The translations under genes were made by a program, and so were the position numbers. Below are positions 44,723 through 56,473 of a stretch of 64,000 nt of DNA, piece by piece (the first letter of the stretch is position 1; each line of letters opens with the position of its first letter). The DNA comes from Serinus canaria. Its lineage: Eukaryota; Chordata; Aves; Passeriformes; Fringillidae. The notes beneath the pieces were generated by a model that was given only the letters and a program-made list of their open reading frames with translations, was not told the DNA's origin and did no database searches. The stretch lies in the NCBI RefSeq assembly GCF_022539315.1, contig NC_066337.1, positions 1,364,001 through 1,428,000 of the forward strand, given 5' to 3'.

Positions 44723-47700
44723 ACCCTCCTGGCTGCCTGGAAGTGTTGCTTTGACTCCCTCCTGCCCTTTGAGTTCCATGAATGTGTGTTCCCAGAAGTA
44801 CAAAGCCACCCTGGCAGGAGAGCAGCAGCCTGGCTCCATCTCCCCTGCCCCTCACACCTGGTTTTGGGAATGGCAGAGGCAGGATGTTCTGTGCTGGTTT
44901 AGCTTTCTCCTGTCTCCATCTGAGCTGTTTGGGACAGCTCTGTTTATCCTCTGTTCAGTGCTCTGTGTCTCTGCATGAAGGCAATACCAAACTTTGGGAA
45001 TTCACAGGACCAGTCTGACACTCTGGGACTGCAGAGCTCGTGGCTTGAGGAGAGCCAGGTGCTGCCTGTGGCATTTCTCAGACCCATCCCTCACACCCAG
45101 GTACCTCCACACCCACCCTGATGGCAGCAGACGTGACCCCATTGTCCCACCACCCATGGAAGGACCCCATTCAATAACTGTGAACACATCCCCTGCAGCA
45201 GCCAGATTTCAGGGTCCATCTCTGGGAAATGTTGATGCTGTTTCCTGGAGCACACATTGGATGATGGCATTTCCCAACACCTGTTTTCATTTCAAATTCA
45301 CATGCCTTTCTTGCACACAATTTTGGTGCCACCTCACGCTTGCAGGGTGGCAAGATGGGAAGTGGCAATCTCCAGCCCAAACAAAGCACATCCTGAAATT
45401 TTATTAATGAAGATTTGCAGCTGCTCCTGGGACTTGGCAACTGCCTGCAAAGGCTGGTGACAGGATTCATTTAGTGGTAAATATCAAGTGGGAGCAATGA
45501 GTGAGCCGTGGTCAGTTCATGAGTGGGTTTTTCATGTTGGCTGGGGAATCATTTGATTTCTGGTGGCAGCAGAATGTGCTATTTCTCCTCTCTCTCCCCT
45601 GCCAACCTCCTAAAGATGCTGCAAGACTGAGCTCGTAAAGGAGCAAGGGTTGCAGCCACTCACCTCGTTTACAAGCCAAGGTTGATCAGCCTTGAAAGGA
45701 GAAGGAGCTGGTGAAGCCTGAAAGCTGGGACGTGCTTTGGGTGGAGAGGGAAGGGCTGTGGAGCCAGGCAGGGCTTTTTGCAGGTGAAGCAGCAGTGATA
45801 GTTATGGTAGATAATCACCCTGCTCCATCTGGGCTGAAAAAATTGCTAATTGAGGCAGGACTGTTTCCCGTGGGAGAAATAACCTTCCTGCTTTCAGGGC
45901 TTTGCTGTGAGGTCAGGGGTTCCTCAGGAGATGCTCTCTGCCTCACCCTGGGGCTGGTGTACTGAAATACTATCAGCTATTTTCCTTCTATTTTCATCCA
46001 TTCCTGGCACTTCCCATCTCCAGCTTGTTACAGGCTTGGCAGGGAAAAGGGAATGGGGAAGAAATGTTTCATTTCTATTTCCAAAGCCGTGCCTCGCTCC
46101 CGAGGAGCAGCCACAGAGCTGATGGTGCTCACAGAGCTGTCTCTGACAGATCAGTGCCAAAGGGAAACCTGGGCTTCCATTTCCAGCCCTGTCCCCCCTG
46201 GGCAGAGCTGAGGAGTTTGTGGGGATCAGCAGGGAGAAGGAAAACAATTTGATCAAGGGGCCCTGGAGTCAGGCACATGGAGAAACTGGTCTGGTGGGGT
46301 TTTTCAGCTTCCATCAGTGTCAAGTTGATTTTATTTTTAGAGCAGTGATGATATTAAAAATAAAAGGAAGGGGGGTGAGTAAAGCACCTCCAGGTACATG
46401 GGGCAGAGCCCCCATCAGCTGCTCAGCTGGTCCTTCCTGACCAACTCAAAGCTTTTTAGAGCTGATTGTAGGAAATTTTACAAGGTGGGTGGGGCCACAG
46501 GTGTAATATTTTACTGTATGTAGCTCACAAACATCCTGCATTTTGGTGTATTTGGGAGTGGGGGTACATTTTGTGCAATGGACAGTGTGGTGTAGGGAGA
46601 AAGGGAATTCCTGGGAAAGCTGCTTGGTGACAGTCCCCACAGCTGCCAGGGAGGACAATTCCAGTGAGCCATGTCCTGTCACTGCCTGGGACCAGCATCA
46701 GGGATTTCTAAGGAAGATTGGAAAAAATGCTGCAGCAGAGGTGAGGGTCCCCTGCCTCCATTCCTAGGCAGGTGCTGCCCTAACTCTTAATTGCCAAAAA
46801 ACTCCTTCAAGGCCTGGAGCCTGAGGTGTTTATTGTCTGTCCCAAACTGCTCCTCCCCTTCACCCTCAGCACCCAAACCAAGCTTTAGTTCCTCCAAACC
46901 CACCAGGGTCAGGTTCCTGCTGCCACTCACACCAAGAGCAGTGAGCTGGTGTTGGGGGAGACATATCCCCTCTTTATAGGCAGTGAGTAGAGACTGTCCC
47001 CAGATGTGTCCCTCAGATTTTTGAAATGTTTTTCATCTGTGAGAGAAAGGAATGCAAACCTGTGGGTGGCACAGCATTGCCTGGAGAAGTTCTGCTTTCT
47101 TCTGCTTTCACTCAGTCCCAAATTCTTCCCTGCTAATGATGGTCATATGCACATACATGAGACCATTATATATTTATATTTTTTATCATCATCATTATTA
47201 TTGTGTTCTGAATGGTCCCAGCAAAGTTGCCCTAAATCAATGCTGAGGGAAGATGAAAGTTCACTGCTTTCTATGCCAATGAATATGAAAATAGGAGGGG
47301 CTTCAGACTTCTCTGACATTTTCCTTGCCTTCTGAGCAAAAAAGTAGCAGGAAAGCAATAAAATAAGGCTTCCAGTCTGGACTCCAGCTGCCAGGGGAAT
47401 TATTAGACTTTGGCAGCCTAGGCTCAGGAAGGGCTTTTTTACATCCTAAGCCAGGCAGGTGAGATGAGACCCTGGTGCTCAGTGGTGCGGGGCAGGGCTG
47501 CCTCATGCAGGGCAGCTGCAGCCAGCAGTCAAGAAGGCAAGTCCTCAGTGGTGCCAGCCCCTCCCTGAGCCTTGTGTCAGGAAAAACAAGCTATTTCTGT
47601 GCTTTTCCTTTCCTTTGTTGCAGAGCTTGTGCTGCTCTGGTGCAGACAATGAGGCTGTGCAGTGCAATCATGACCCTGTGCTGGCAGAAATGCCAGGGTG

Positions 47701-48375
47701 GTTTAATGAAGAATCCTGAGCAGGGCATAAAAACCCCCCCATTAATGGCTCAGGGCCCAGAGAGGTGAGCTGGTCCTCATGAGAGACTGATGGGTAAAAA
47801 TTGGCCTGTGCAGCTCTTAGCCAGCCTCAATTAATGGAGATAATTCTCCACTCGCAATGAGCCACTTCTGCTCTGCTCTTCCCGTGACCTCACTGGGATT
47901 CATGGCATTGGTGGTGACACAAATGTGTGAGCCCTGTGCCAGGAACGGCCAGGCTTGGCTGGGAAACAGCAAAGAGGCAGCAGAACCGTGGCTTTGTGGT
48001 CATCCCAGCCAGCTGACAGTGGTGGTGGGCAGGTAGAGGCTCTTCAGTGGAGCCACAGGTGACTTGGGCTGAGCGCAGCAATCAAGAGCTTATTTATCCC
48101 AGCTTGGAGTGTCACGCTCTGGTAACCAGGCACTTCTTGTTGCTCATCTCGAAATCCCAATCGAACGCCTTCATTATCACCCAGCAGTGTTTCCTTTGTG
48201 GATAACAAGTCATACTGCGAGCATTAATGGAGCGTCGGATGGATTTGTGTTGTGGGATTGTTGTAAGCGCTGATTGAAGTTTTGCCTGTGATTAGGGGAC
48301 TTAGTCAGGTGTGAGAGAGGGAGTCTCTGCTGCCTCGTAAGATCTGGGTTTGCAGCGCCTCTCTGAGGGGTGTTA
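44723..48375. other. Unique sequence, no gene seen
   Basis: No gene was recognised in 3.6 kb. Bases 47160-47200 are (ATC/ATT)-rich. A conserved-looking block at 48110-48320 is listed separately. Confidence 0.45.
48110..48320. promoter_or_regulatory. Candidate conserved non-coding element
   Basis: Non-repetitive, with CpGs kept in an otherwise AT-rich context: 'atctcgaaatcccaatcgaa', 'ttcattatcacccagcagtg', 'gcgagcattaatggagcgtc' and 'gtaagcgctgattgaag'. Retained CpGs outside an island are unusual and suggest constraint. Confidence 0.35.
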
Positions 48376-48514
48376 TCACAGAATCACAGAATCACCAGGT
48401 TGGAAGAGACCTTCAAGATCATCGAGTCCAACCCAGCCCCAACACCTCAACTGAACTCTGGCACCCAGTGCCACATCCAGGCTTTGTTAAACACACCCAG
48501 GAATGGGGACTCCA
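48376..48514 (-). mobile_element. CR1 LINE (interrupted copy, 3' part)
   Basis: On the plus strand: 'tcacagaatcacagaatcac', 'gagaccttcaagatcatcg', 'gcacccagtgccacatccag', 'aggaatggggactcca'. It stops at ACTCCA (48509-48514), where an LTR begins, and resumes at 49137. Confidence 0.92.
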
Positions 48515-49136
48515 CTCTCAGAATCTCTGCTGGTCAGAGTGACCCTGAGATGGGTTAGAAAGTCTCTTTTCCCAGCCCAGCAGTCAAAGAAGTAGTCAGA
48601 ACTCTTCTATTTTCATTCTCAAGGTTGTTTATTGTTTTTTATCTATAAAATTCTTTCTCCAACCCACCAAGGTCTGTCTGGCAGGTCGGGTTGAGGCACA
48701 TTGGCCACTCTCAGGGCACTGTTATCTTTTTATACCAAAAACTATGTGTACAATATTTACCATAACTTCCCAATACATATCACCTATGTTAGACAGTGAG
48801 CTTCTACCTTAAACCAATCCAAAAGTGCCACCATCACCCAGAAGATGGAGGCCAAGAAGGAGAAGGAGAAAGACTGGACATGCCCAGATTCCTCCATCTT
48901 GGGACCCTGAGCCCCCATTCTAAAAATCAAAAAAATCTATTTTTCACCCTGTGACAAACTAACTATTATTCTACTTAAACTCTCTTGACTTGTAATTCTT
49001 CATATAAAGGTGGTGATTTGCTCCGTGGGTCAAAATCAAAGTCACAGGTGTCTTGGGCTCTGTGCCAAGGTCTCTGAGCCCCCTGGTAGGGGCTGGAGCC
49101 ATCCAGGACAGCCAGAGAGATGTCCTGGCTTCCAGC
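48515..49136 (-). mobile_element. ERV solo LTR inserted in a CR1
   Basis: A 622-bp insertion lies between two copies of ACTCCA (48509-48514 and 49137-49142). On the minus strand a TATA box (TATAAAAAGA, 48725-48734) precedes an AATAAA signal (48628-48633) by about 100 bp, the layout of U3-R-U5. It is a different family from the LTRs at 16-17, 42.6 and 55.4 kb. The exact ends cannot be fixed to a TG...CA, so the boundary may shift by 1-2 bp. No viral genes are present. Confidence 0.82.
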
Positions 49137-49235
49137 ACTCCACCACCTCCCCAGGCAGGCTATTCCAGAACTTTATCACTCTTTCTGTAAAAAAACCTTT
49201 GTCCCAATATCCAACCTAAATTTCCCTTGGCACAG
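49137..49235 (-). mobile_element. CR1 LINE (interrupted copy, 5' part)
   Basis: Continues the CR1 split by the LTR: 'actccaccacctccccaggc', 'cagaactttatcactctttc', 'caatatccaacctaaatttc'. Confidence 0.9.
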
Positions 49236-50880
49236 ATCAAGTTATTGGGTGTTCCTTACAAAGTCCACTTAACGAGTTCCATGCATGAGGTCCCAAGTTT
49301 GCTTTATCCCATCTGGCACCTGTCACTGGCACACCTGGCAGTGTGTCACCACCCACACAGGAAACCCTGCTCCAGACACTGCCTGGGGTTTTGGCAGCTG
49401 TCTAGAGGGGTTGTGGTGGGGCATCATCCTCCCTTGTTCTGGACAGGTGGGCACAAAGGAGGGGCAAAGCTGTGAGCTCATCTTCTCACCCAACCAAGAG
49501 CAAGAAAATATTCCAGGGTCATGAGGAACATTCTTTTCTTGTTGTGTGGAAGAAACAGGACATCAGGTGGGCGAGGAGCTTCTTGTCCTGCAGCTGTGGG
49601 AGCTGGGAGCAAAGTTGCTCCACCCCAGCTGAACACTGTGACACTTTCATTCCTTGAGATCAGTCATGATTCCCTAATTGGGATGAATGTGGAACTGGGG
49701 GAGAGGCTGGTGGCACAAGCTATCAATTTTACCAATGAATAATGCTAGGAAGTGGCATCCTCCCTGTCTGGCAGGCTCCCAGCCTCCTCCACTGCACACC
49801 TCATTATCCCGTTCCACTGCTTCATCTCCATAACATTCATCCCTAATGATGGCGGAGGGATATTCATATTCTGGGGAGTTATTTGATTATTACCAACCCA
49901 GCCCTGGTTCCCTCTGGAATGGCAATATTTGGGGAATAAAAATATTGGGGAATATTTCTAAGACATCATGGCTTGCTCAGCCTGGACTGATGGGTACAAG
50001 CTGAGAGTGAAGGATGTCCAGGAGAATGTCCTGCCTGGTGTGTGTTGATATTTCCAGTTCAGCCTTTCCACTGGTGTTTCTGGTCAGATTCCTGTTTCTT
50101 TGGCTCCAGGAGAACCTTTAGTAGGAGAAGGGTGCTCAGACCTGCCAGGGAGTCGTAGAGCTGAGTTGTGGGCTAGGCAGAGAGCTGGGAGGTGCAATAA
50201 AATGGGCAAAGCTGGGGTTTATACAACAAATGTGTGGAGACGATAAATTCATTAAATTACCCTGCAGGCTGTGGGCAGAGGGGGCTGTAAAACTGCTCCT
50301 CACCTCCTTGGGGAGCCTCGTGCAGGATCTCAGGGCAGCCCCTGACACTGTGGGGTGTCCTTGTGGGTGTCCTTTCTCTCCCCAGACTTTCCCACTGGTT
50401 CCCCAGGCCCTGCAGAGGCTCCCGTTACTCTGAGCCCCACGGGCTGGCCACCGTCCGTGACTCCCTGGCCAGCAAGAGGTGCCAATCACAGCTCCTGTGT
50501 CCACAGACTCCAGAAACCTCTTCAAAGGCTCCTAACAAGTTAATAAGGATTGATCTGCTGCTCATCAGATCATCTTGGCTGTTCTTAATGAACCTGGGCA
50601 GTTTTAAGCCTTTCTTCCCCTTAAAAATGAGCTTCCAAACAAATACTCTTCTTCCAGTCGATGGGCAGCTGATTCCCGTCTGCATTCACCAGCATTAAGG
50701 TTTGTATTGAATAAGGCACCCCTCTGGCTTTCTGCTGGTCATGGGTGTTGGTTTTGGAGGGAGGCTTAAGTTAAGCAAATCTTATATTTGGTCTTAAATA
50801 AAGATGGATTTAATTACAAAAAACTGTCTCACAGAGTGGTGGTTTGAGAAAGCTGGCTCAGCCCTGATATTTCTACCTAA
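49236..50880. other. Unique sequence, no gene seen
   Basis: No gene or repeat was recognised. 49795-49905 ('ctccataacattcatcccta', 'gaggggatattcat'-like) is a weak conserved-looking patch. Confidence 0.45.
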
Positions 50881-51091
50881 GATTTAGTTGTAAGCCCTCA
50901 GAAAACACCCAAATTTTAATTCTCTCCTGGACAGGCTAAGCTTGAATAGTAAAAATAAAGGTGGGAAGAGCAGTTCAAGAGGAGCCATCAGAGCGATGAA
51001 ATTAGTGATTTTTTGGTCCAAAAACATAGTACTATAGGCAGCTGGGATAATCCAGTCTGCTGTCTGTAGCATCGCCAGGAGAGAGTTGTCA

Positions 51092-51613
51092 GAGAAATGG
51101 GGACTTTGAGAGATCACTGGTGGCTCTGATGTAAATGTCCACCTGCTGCTGGAGCTCTCTGTTCCCTGCCTTGCCCGTTTTCAGGGAATCCATCAGGCTG
51201 AAGTCCTGCCCTGCCATCGCTTCCCCTGTTTGGTAAATCCCTTGTACACGTGTTGCCATCTGGTCCCTAATGCTTTGTGTCAGTTTAAGTTCCCCTAAGC
51301 TCTTATTGACCATTTCTTGTGTGATCTGCACTCTCCCTAATTCCTCTTCTCCTCTCCCCAGGGCTCTGATCCCTGACTTAGGCAAATCCTCATCCTCTTC
51401 ATTTGTGAACACAGATGGAAAAGTAAATATTGTAAGTGTCGGTGTCAGCTTCTTATCCTCTTCTGCCTCCAATTTCCCTCTGTCAGTCTTATCTGTGCTG
51501 GATCCACTTATCTCCTGTGTCTGTATAATGGTCTTTTCCTTCTGTGTTTTTGTAAAAGCCAAGAGATTCTCGTCGTTAACTGTCGTTTCTCCTTTAATTA
51601 TATCCCTGTGTGT
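51092..51613 (-). other. Coding-like minus-strand open frame, broken, unidentified
   Basis: The frame is open for 174 codons between a TAA (51614-51616) and a TGA (51089-51091). It is rich in Glu, Lys, Thr and Gln and has an A-rich codon choice (many ACA, AGA, GGG, CAG), unlike nearby random frames. There is no ATG near the front; the first ATG lies about half-way. Another frame overlaps its end and stays open to 50884, compatible with an old frameshift. I recognise no domain. A remnant of a retroviral gag-like or other transposed gene is a guess from texture only, as is chance. Confidence 0.25.
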
Positions 51614-52139
51614 TTACCTTCCCCAACCCATGGCCCTGCTTCTAACACATCCCCACTTCTAAGCAGGCGAGTTTTCTTTGTACCTGACTTTGATTAAAGA
51701 TGGGAACGTCACAGAATCCCATCTTCTGGAAACTCAGCACCTGGGGCTGTTTGAATTCTGTGTGGAGCCAGCACTGCTGTGACTCCTGGGGTGGGGCACA
51801 GGGGACGTGGGGGACATCACACAGCCCTCCAGGGATGAGCTGAGAGAAACCCAGAGGGGACTGACAGCTGAGTGTCTGGATTTTCCTGTCTGCAAGGTGG
51901 GGAGAGTGTTTCCTACAAGGAGTGGGAGCTGTGTGGGTGAAAGCAGGGCAGAGGCAGAGCTGAGCTGCCCTTTCCTTTGGGATTTTTATGGATGCAGGAG
52001 CATTTTGGGACAGACCAGAGCCAAAAGGCACGTGGAGTTTAATCCAAAACACAAATATCAAACTCCCCAACTGCTTTGGAGTGTGTTTTCCTTGGAGTGT
52101 GGGTGCTCCCTGCTTTGTGCTGACATCAGATCCACCCCA

Positions 52140-52640
52140 AGCCCAAGAATTTGTGGTCTGATCATGGCTGATGTTATAACCTGGATAAATCGATTTATTT
52201 TACCTGTAAGTGCCCCACAATAGTGTTTATTACATAACAATTCCTATCAGGAAAGTGTCTCAGTGTATGATTTACAGCAACACTAAACACCAGAGTAGCA
52301 GGAGGGCCCTGCTTTTTGCAAGCTGCAGCAGTTTGTAATTTCAAGATCAATATGATGATGTGTTTTTTGAATTTTAATGAATAAACTACACTGGTGTTTG
52401 TTGTTTACCTGATTTCTGATTTTTTAACAAGTGGCTCTAGTGATAATTACCAAAATCTGTAGTCACAGAAGGAGGGAGGAGGGTGGGGGGGAACCTGGAT
52501 CCTTCATAACTCTCCAACTGGGCAATTATCTCCATACTGTATGTGCTGCTTTTCTATAAATGTTGAAATTCAGTAATTACCACTAGAGCCAGCCGTGACA
52601 TTTCGAAAGCAGATACATAACAAATAGGGATGCCATGGAG
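52140..52640. promoter_or_regulatory. Candidate conserved non-coding element
   Basis: AT-rich and non-repetitive: 'ctggataaatcgatttattt', 'gtgtttattacataacaatt', 'cagtaattaccactagagcc' and 'gacatttcgaaagcagatac'. It contains a G-rich quadruplex-type motif near 52474. Confidence 0.35.
52474..52491 (+). other. Potential G-quadruplex motif
   Basis: Four G-runs of at least three with loops of 4, 1 and 1 bases lie within 18 bp. Confidence 0.5.
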
Positions 52641-53654
52641 TCATTAAAATTCAGATATCAAAACAGCTCTCCCTATTCTTCTTTGCATGAATCCATCTCT
52701 TTGTTTCATGAAGAATCCAGTTGCCAATTAAATACCTTTTCTTTCCTTTTCCTTCTTTGTTTTTTTTTTTTAACTTTTTTTCCCCATTTTCTTTTTCCTT
52801 TTGCAAATGAATTCTAATCTCCACGAAAGGAGCTGCATTGACAGTCGTGACAGTTGGTGCTTTAGGAAAAAACATGGATGGGTTTAGTCCTTCCTGAGGA
52901 ACCCAGCCAGCACCTCCCCAGCTTTGGAAATGGTGAGGTTGTATCAAAAATCCAAGGAGAGAGGGATGGTTTTCTGAACAACTCCCCTTCTCTCCTTATG
53001 GCACCTTTTTTTCCTGCTCATCCTAAAAGGAAAACTATCTTCCAAGGTGTCCAGTAACTTTGGGAAACCTCTTTTCACCTGTCCCACCAGAGCTGTGGTT
53101 TCATGGCCAGCAGGAATAGCTCAGTTATCTCCCAAATTGTTATTCCTGCTGCAGTCTTGTAGCAGTCCCTGGCATCTGGCAGTCAGAGCTTTTATTAGCT
53201 GTTTTTTCAGTGGTTGGGTTTTTTTTTTTTCATTTTTTAACAATGTTGTCTTGTTTACGGGTTTGACTCTTGGAAGACAGGATGTGATGCCTCCCAATCA
53301 GCTGCTAATGAAACGGAGGGATTGACAGGCTGGAATTGATCCTTCCTTTGTAATGTGGGAGCAGGCAGACAGGTCTGTCTGTGAACCTGTCAGGGGTTGT
53401 GTGTAAGACAGGTGTGATGAGGAGCCCGGGCGCTGAAAACAAGGAGAACAGCATCTTCCAAAACCTCACAAGCAGGAAACCTGAAGGGTTTCAGCTCCTC
53501 CCTGCCTGAATCTGAGTGCTGCTCGTGTGCTTTGCCAGGAATGTCTTTTGGAGACAGCAGGCTGGATTTGTTCAGAGAGGGGCTGGCGTGTGGAGGGGAT
53601 CCTGGTCCTTAAGCATGGAAAAGCACCACGAGCCTGAATAGTCCCAGTGTCAGT

Positions 53655-53975
53655 CATGGAATGGTTTGGGCTGAAGGGACCTTAAAGCTCACCCATTTCA
53701 ACCCCCTGCCATGGCAGGGACACCTCCCACTGTCCCAGGCTGCTCCAAGCCCTGCCCAGCCTGGCCTTGAGCACTGCCAGGGATCCACAGCTGCTCTGGG
53801 CACCCTGTGCCAGGGCCTGCCACCCTCACAGGGAACAACTCCCCCCCAGTATCCCATCCATCCCTGCCCTCTGGCACTGTGAAGCCATTCCCTGTTCCTC
53901 CATTCCAGACCCTTGCAAAGAGTTACTCTCCATCTTTCTTGTCAGCTCCTTCAGGCACTGGAAGGATGATGAAGG
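53655..53975 (-). mobile_element. CR1 LINE 3' fragment
   Basis: Reverse complement of a CR1 tail: 'tcatggaatggtttgggctg', 'ccctgccatggcagggacac', 'ctctgggcaccctgtgccag' and 'cagctccttcaggcactgg'. Confidence 0.88.
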
Positions 53976-54159
53976 GGCTCGGAGAAGTCAGTGCTCTTAA
54001 AAACTGAAGTTTTTTGTCTTTTATGACTTTACTCCACACTATCTGTGTAGTTTGCCCAAAGCAAAGATCTCCTCCTGTCTTGGACAATGCCCTGACCTCT
54101 CTATTTCAGGCAAATTATTTATTGCATCCTTCCTCCAGGAAATCATTCCTCTGGGACTG
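53655..54159 (-). repeat. Inverted copy of the segment at 22794-23320
   Basis: Read on the minus strand it follows 22794-23320 through both the unrecognised 5' part ('gcaataaataatttgcctg', 'ggtcagggcattgtccaag') and the CR1 tail, with scattered substitutions and several indels (one of about 15 bp in the CR1 part). Homology ends at 'cagtccc' on the 5' side in both copies. Confidence 0.8.
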
Positions 54160-55428
54160 GGAGATCTCCTTTTGCACAGCACTAAAGGAGGAGCTGCAGT
54201 AGCTTGTACAATTTAAGGAGGCCTCAAGTCCATCCTTTGGTTTTCTAGCAGTGGCCAGATTTGCTTCTCCTCCACCAGCTCCTTTCTGGGAGCAAAGCCT
54301 TGGATAAGCCCACTCAAGGGGAGCTTGGCTAAGGTTTACTCTCGAGCCTGGTGCTCATAAGTTAAGGTGAATAGGAATAATATTCACTTCAAGGAGAGAT
54401 GAGGCCCTTGTGTTGACTACATTATCATTTATACGAACAAAAAGAGCTTAAAATGTTAGCATATCCTTTTGAAAACTGAGCTTTGCATCCTATTAAGAGG
54501 AAGGAAACACAACCTGAGGCACGTTATATTTCCAAGCTCCTGTCAAGAAACACTTAGGGCTGTCGCCTGCTCAGGAGCATCCAGCTTGAGGAATAAATTG
54601 GGAACAGCTCCCCGAGAGCTGATCCCCCAACAAAGGAACAGGAGACACCACCCAGTTAAAACCCAGCCAAACACCAGGCTTGGATCAGCGTGGGACTGGA
54701 GCTCAGGGACCTTGGGGATGGAGACCTGCAAATGTTTCCTGGTGTGGAGCCTGGAGAGGAGCACATCTCCCAGCTTGGCTTTGGATCCCATGGGGATCCG
54801 GGGGAGATTCCCTCATTTTGTGGCACTGTGGATTTTGGCAGCACGGTTTTTAGCCTGGCTAGAATAGAGAGGAAAAACAAACTTAATTTGACCCCTGTGA
54901 TTTGGGAAAAAAAAAAGTTTCAACATCAAAATTGCTTCCTGCTGGTGTCAGGTGGCTGGGGGATTTCAAGGGAATAAGCTGGAAGTCCTCAGTTCCACAA
55001 GGAGAGAGGTGTGCAATATGCACACATGGCCCATGCAGGTGTGGCACACCTGAACTAGCCCTAACTAGCCCTTGGGATTGTGCCTCCCATTCCTTAAATC
55101 TGCTCCCCCATCCCCTGCACAAGGCAGTCACTTCTGCCTGCCCCAGAGCAAGCACTCTTTGTTTTAAGGAAAAACTGGGAGAAAGCTCTAAACCCCAAAC
55201 AGATAACCCCCAAAAGCCTTTCCCCAGGAAGGGCTTTTGGAGATAAGTTGCTGTTTGGAAATCTGCTAATGTGAACTTGTGGCCCCACTAGAGTCTTTGT
55301 AGAGCCAAAATCCACCTGGAGGGGAAGAACCAGGATATTTAGGATATGCTTTGTCAGGCTGCTGAGTCTGGTGCTTGGAGCCTCCTGTAGCTGCATCTCC
55401 TGTTGAGGAAGATGCCCTCATGCCCTTC
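54160..55428. other. Unique sequence, no gene seen
   Basis: No gene was recognised. 54350-54480 is AT-rich. A 10-bp A run lies near 54906-54915. Confidence 0.5.
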
Positions 55429-55846
55429 TGTGGCATTCACATTCTCTGAAAAATCCCTTCACCCAGGACTTTTCTCCTGGGAAGCTGAGAGGCCTCAGAG
55501 AAAAGGGAAACATTTCTTATCTCATTTGCTTCTCCTGTGCTGTGCTCATGTGGAATGTGTTTGGAGATTGTTCACCCACAGGTGATTGTTCCATTGCATT
55601 CTGGGGTGAGTTGTTTTCTCTCTTTGGCCAATCAGGGCCCAGCTGTGTCAGGGCTCTGGAGAGAGTCAGGAGTTTTCTTTATTATCTTTTTAGCATTCTG
55701 TAAGTATCCTTTCTGTATTCTTTAGTATAGTTAGTATAGCATTCTTTAATATAATACAATATCATAAAATAATAAATGAGCCTTCTGAGAACATGGAGTC
55801 AGATCCATCATTCCTGCCTGCCATGGGGATCCCTGCAAATCCAATA
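55429..55846 (+). mobile_element. Solo LTR, ERV family A, copy 4, with TSD
   Basis: A 418-bp LTR flanked by the exact 6-bp repeat CCCTTC (55423-55428 and 55847-55852). It starts TGTGGCATTC, ends AAATCCAATA and has AATAAA at 55771-55776, which gives the plus orientation. It is homologous to copy 3 over its whole length. No internal region remains. Confidence 0.92.
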
Positions 55847-55852
55847 CCCTTC

Positions 55853-56473
55853 CCACTCTGCCCTCTCTGCTGGGCTGCACGGGGAGGGTGGATGCTCCTC
55901 CTGTGCCAGCTCAGGTGCATTTTTGGGGGTGGGAGGGGATGTGTTGGGTCTGCTGAGCTGGAGTTCATTTCCCACAGGAGCCATCCCAGTGCTGTGCTCC
56001 CAGTAGGAGCGGGAGAGGTGTTTATAACACACCCATGTGTGTTTGGGCACGTCTGGCACAGCCTCAGCCCTGTCTCTCAACATTCCCCACATCCAGGGGC
56101 TGGGGTGAGCAGGATTCCAGGAGGGGACACAGCCAGGCCAGCTGACTTACCCTGACCAAAGGGACACTCCAGACCCCCAGCTCAGAGCAAAGAGAGAAGG
56201 AAGGGACCAGGAACAGGGACACTCATTATTTGTATTTGTCTCTCAGAGCAGCCACTCCATGTGCTGAGGCTTCCCAGGAAGTGGCTGAGCATCCCTTGCT
56301 GATGGGAAGGCAAGAACAAACCTTTTGTTGTCTTTGCTTTAGTAAACTGCCTTATCTCAGCCTGTGAGTTGTTTTCCATCTTGTTTTATCTCCACTGTCC
56401 AGCTGGAAAGATGGAGCAGCTCTGTGAGCACCTGGTGTCAGCCAAGGTCAACCCACCACAGTGGATTGTGAAA
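55853..56473. other. Unique sequence, no gene seen
   Basis: No gene or repeat was recognised. Confidence 0.5.

Larger units (their letters stand above)
51614..53654. other. Unique sequence with AT-rich blocks
   Basis: No gene was recognised. 52140-52640 looks conserved and is listed separately. T-rich low complexity lies at 52735-52800 and 53219-53240. Confidence 0.45.
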
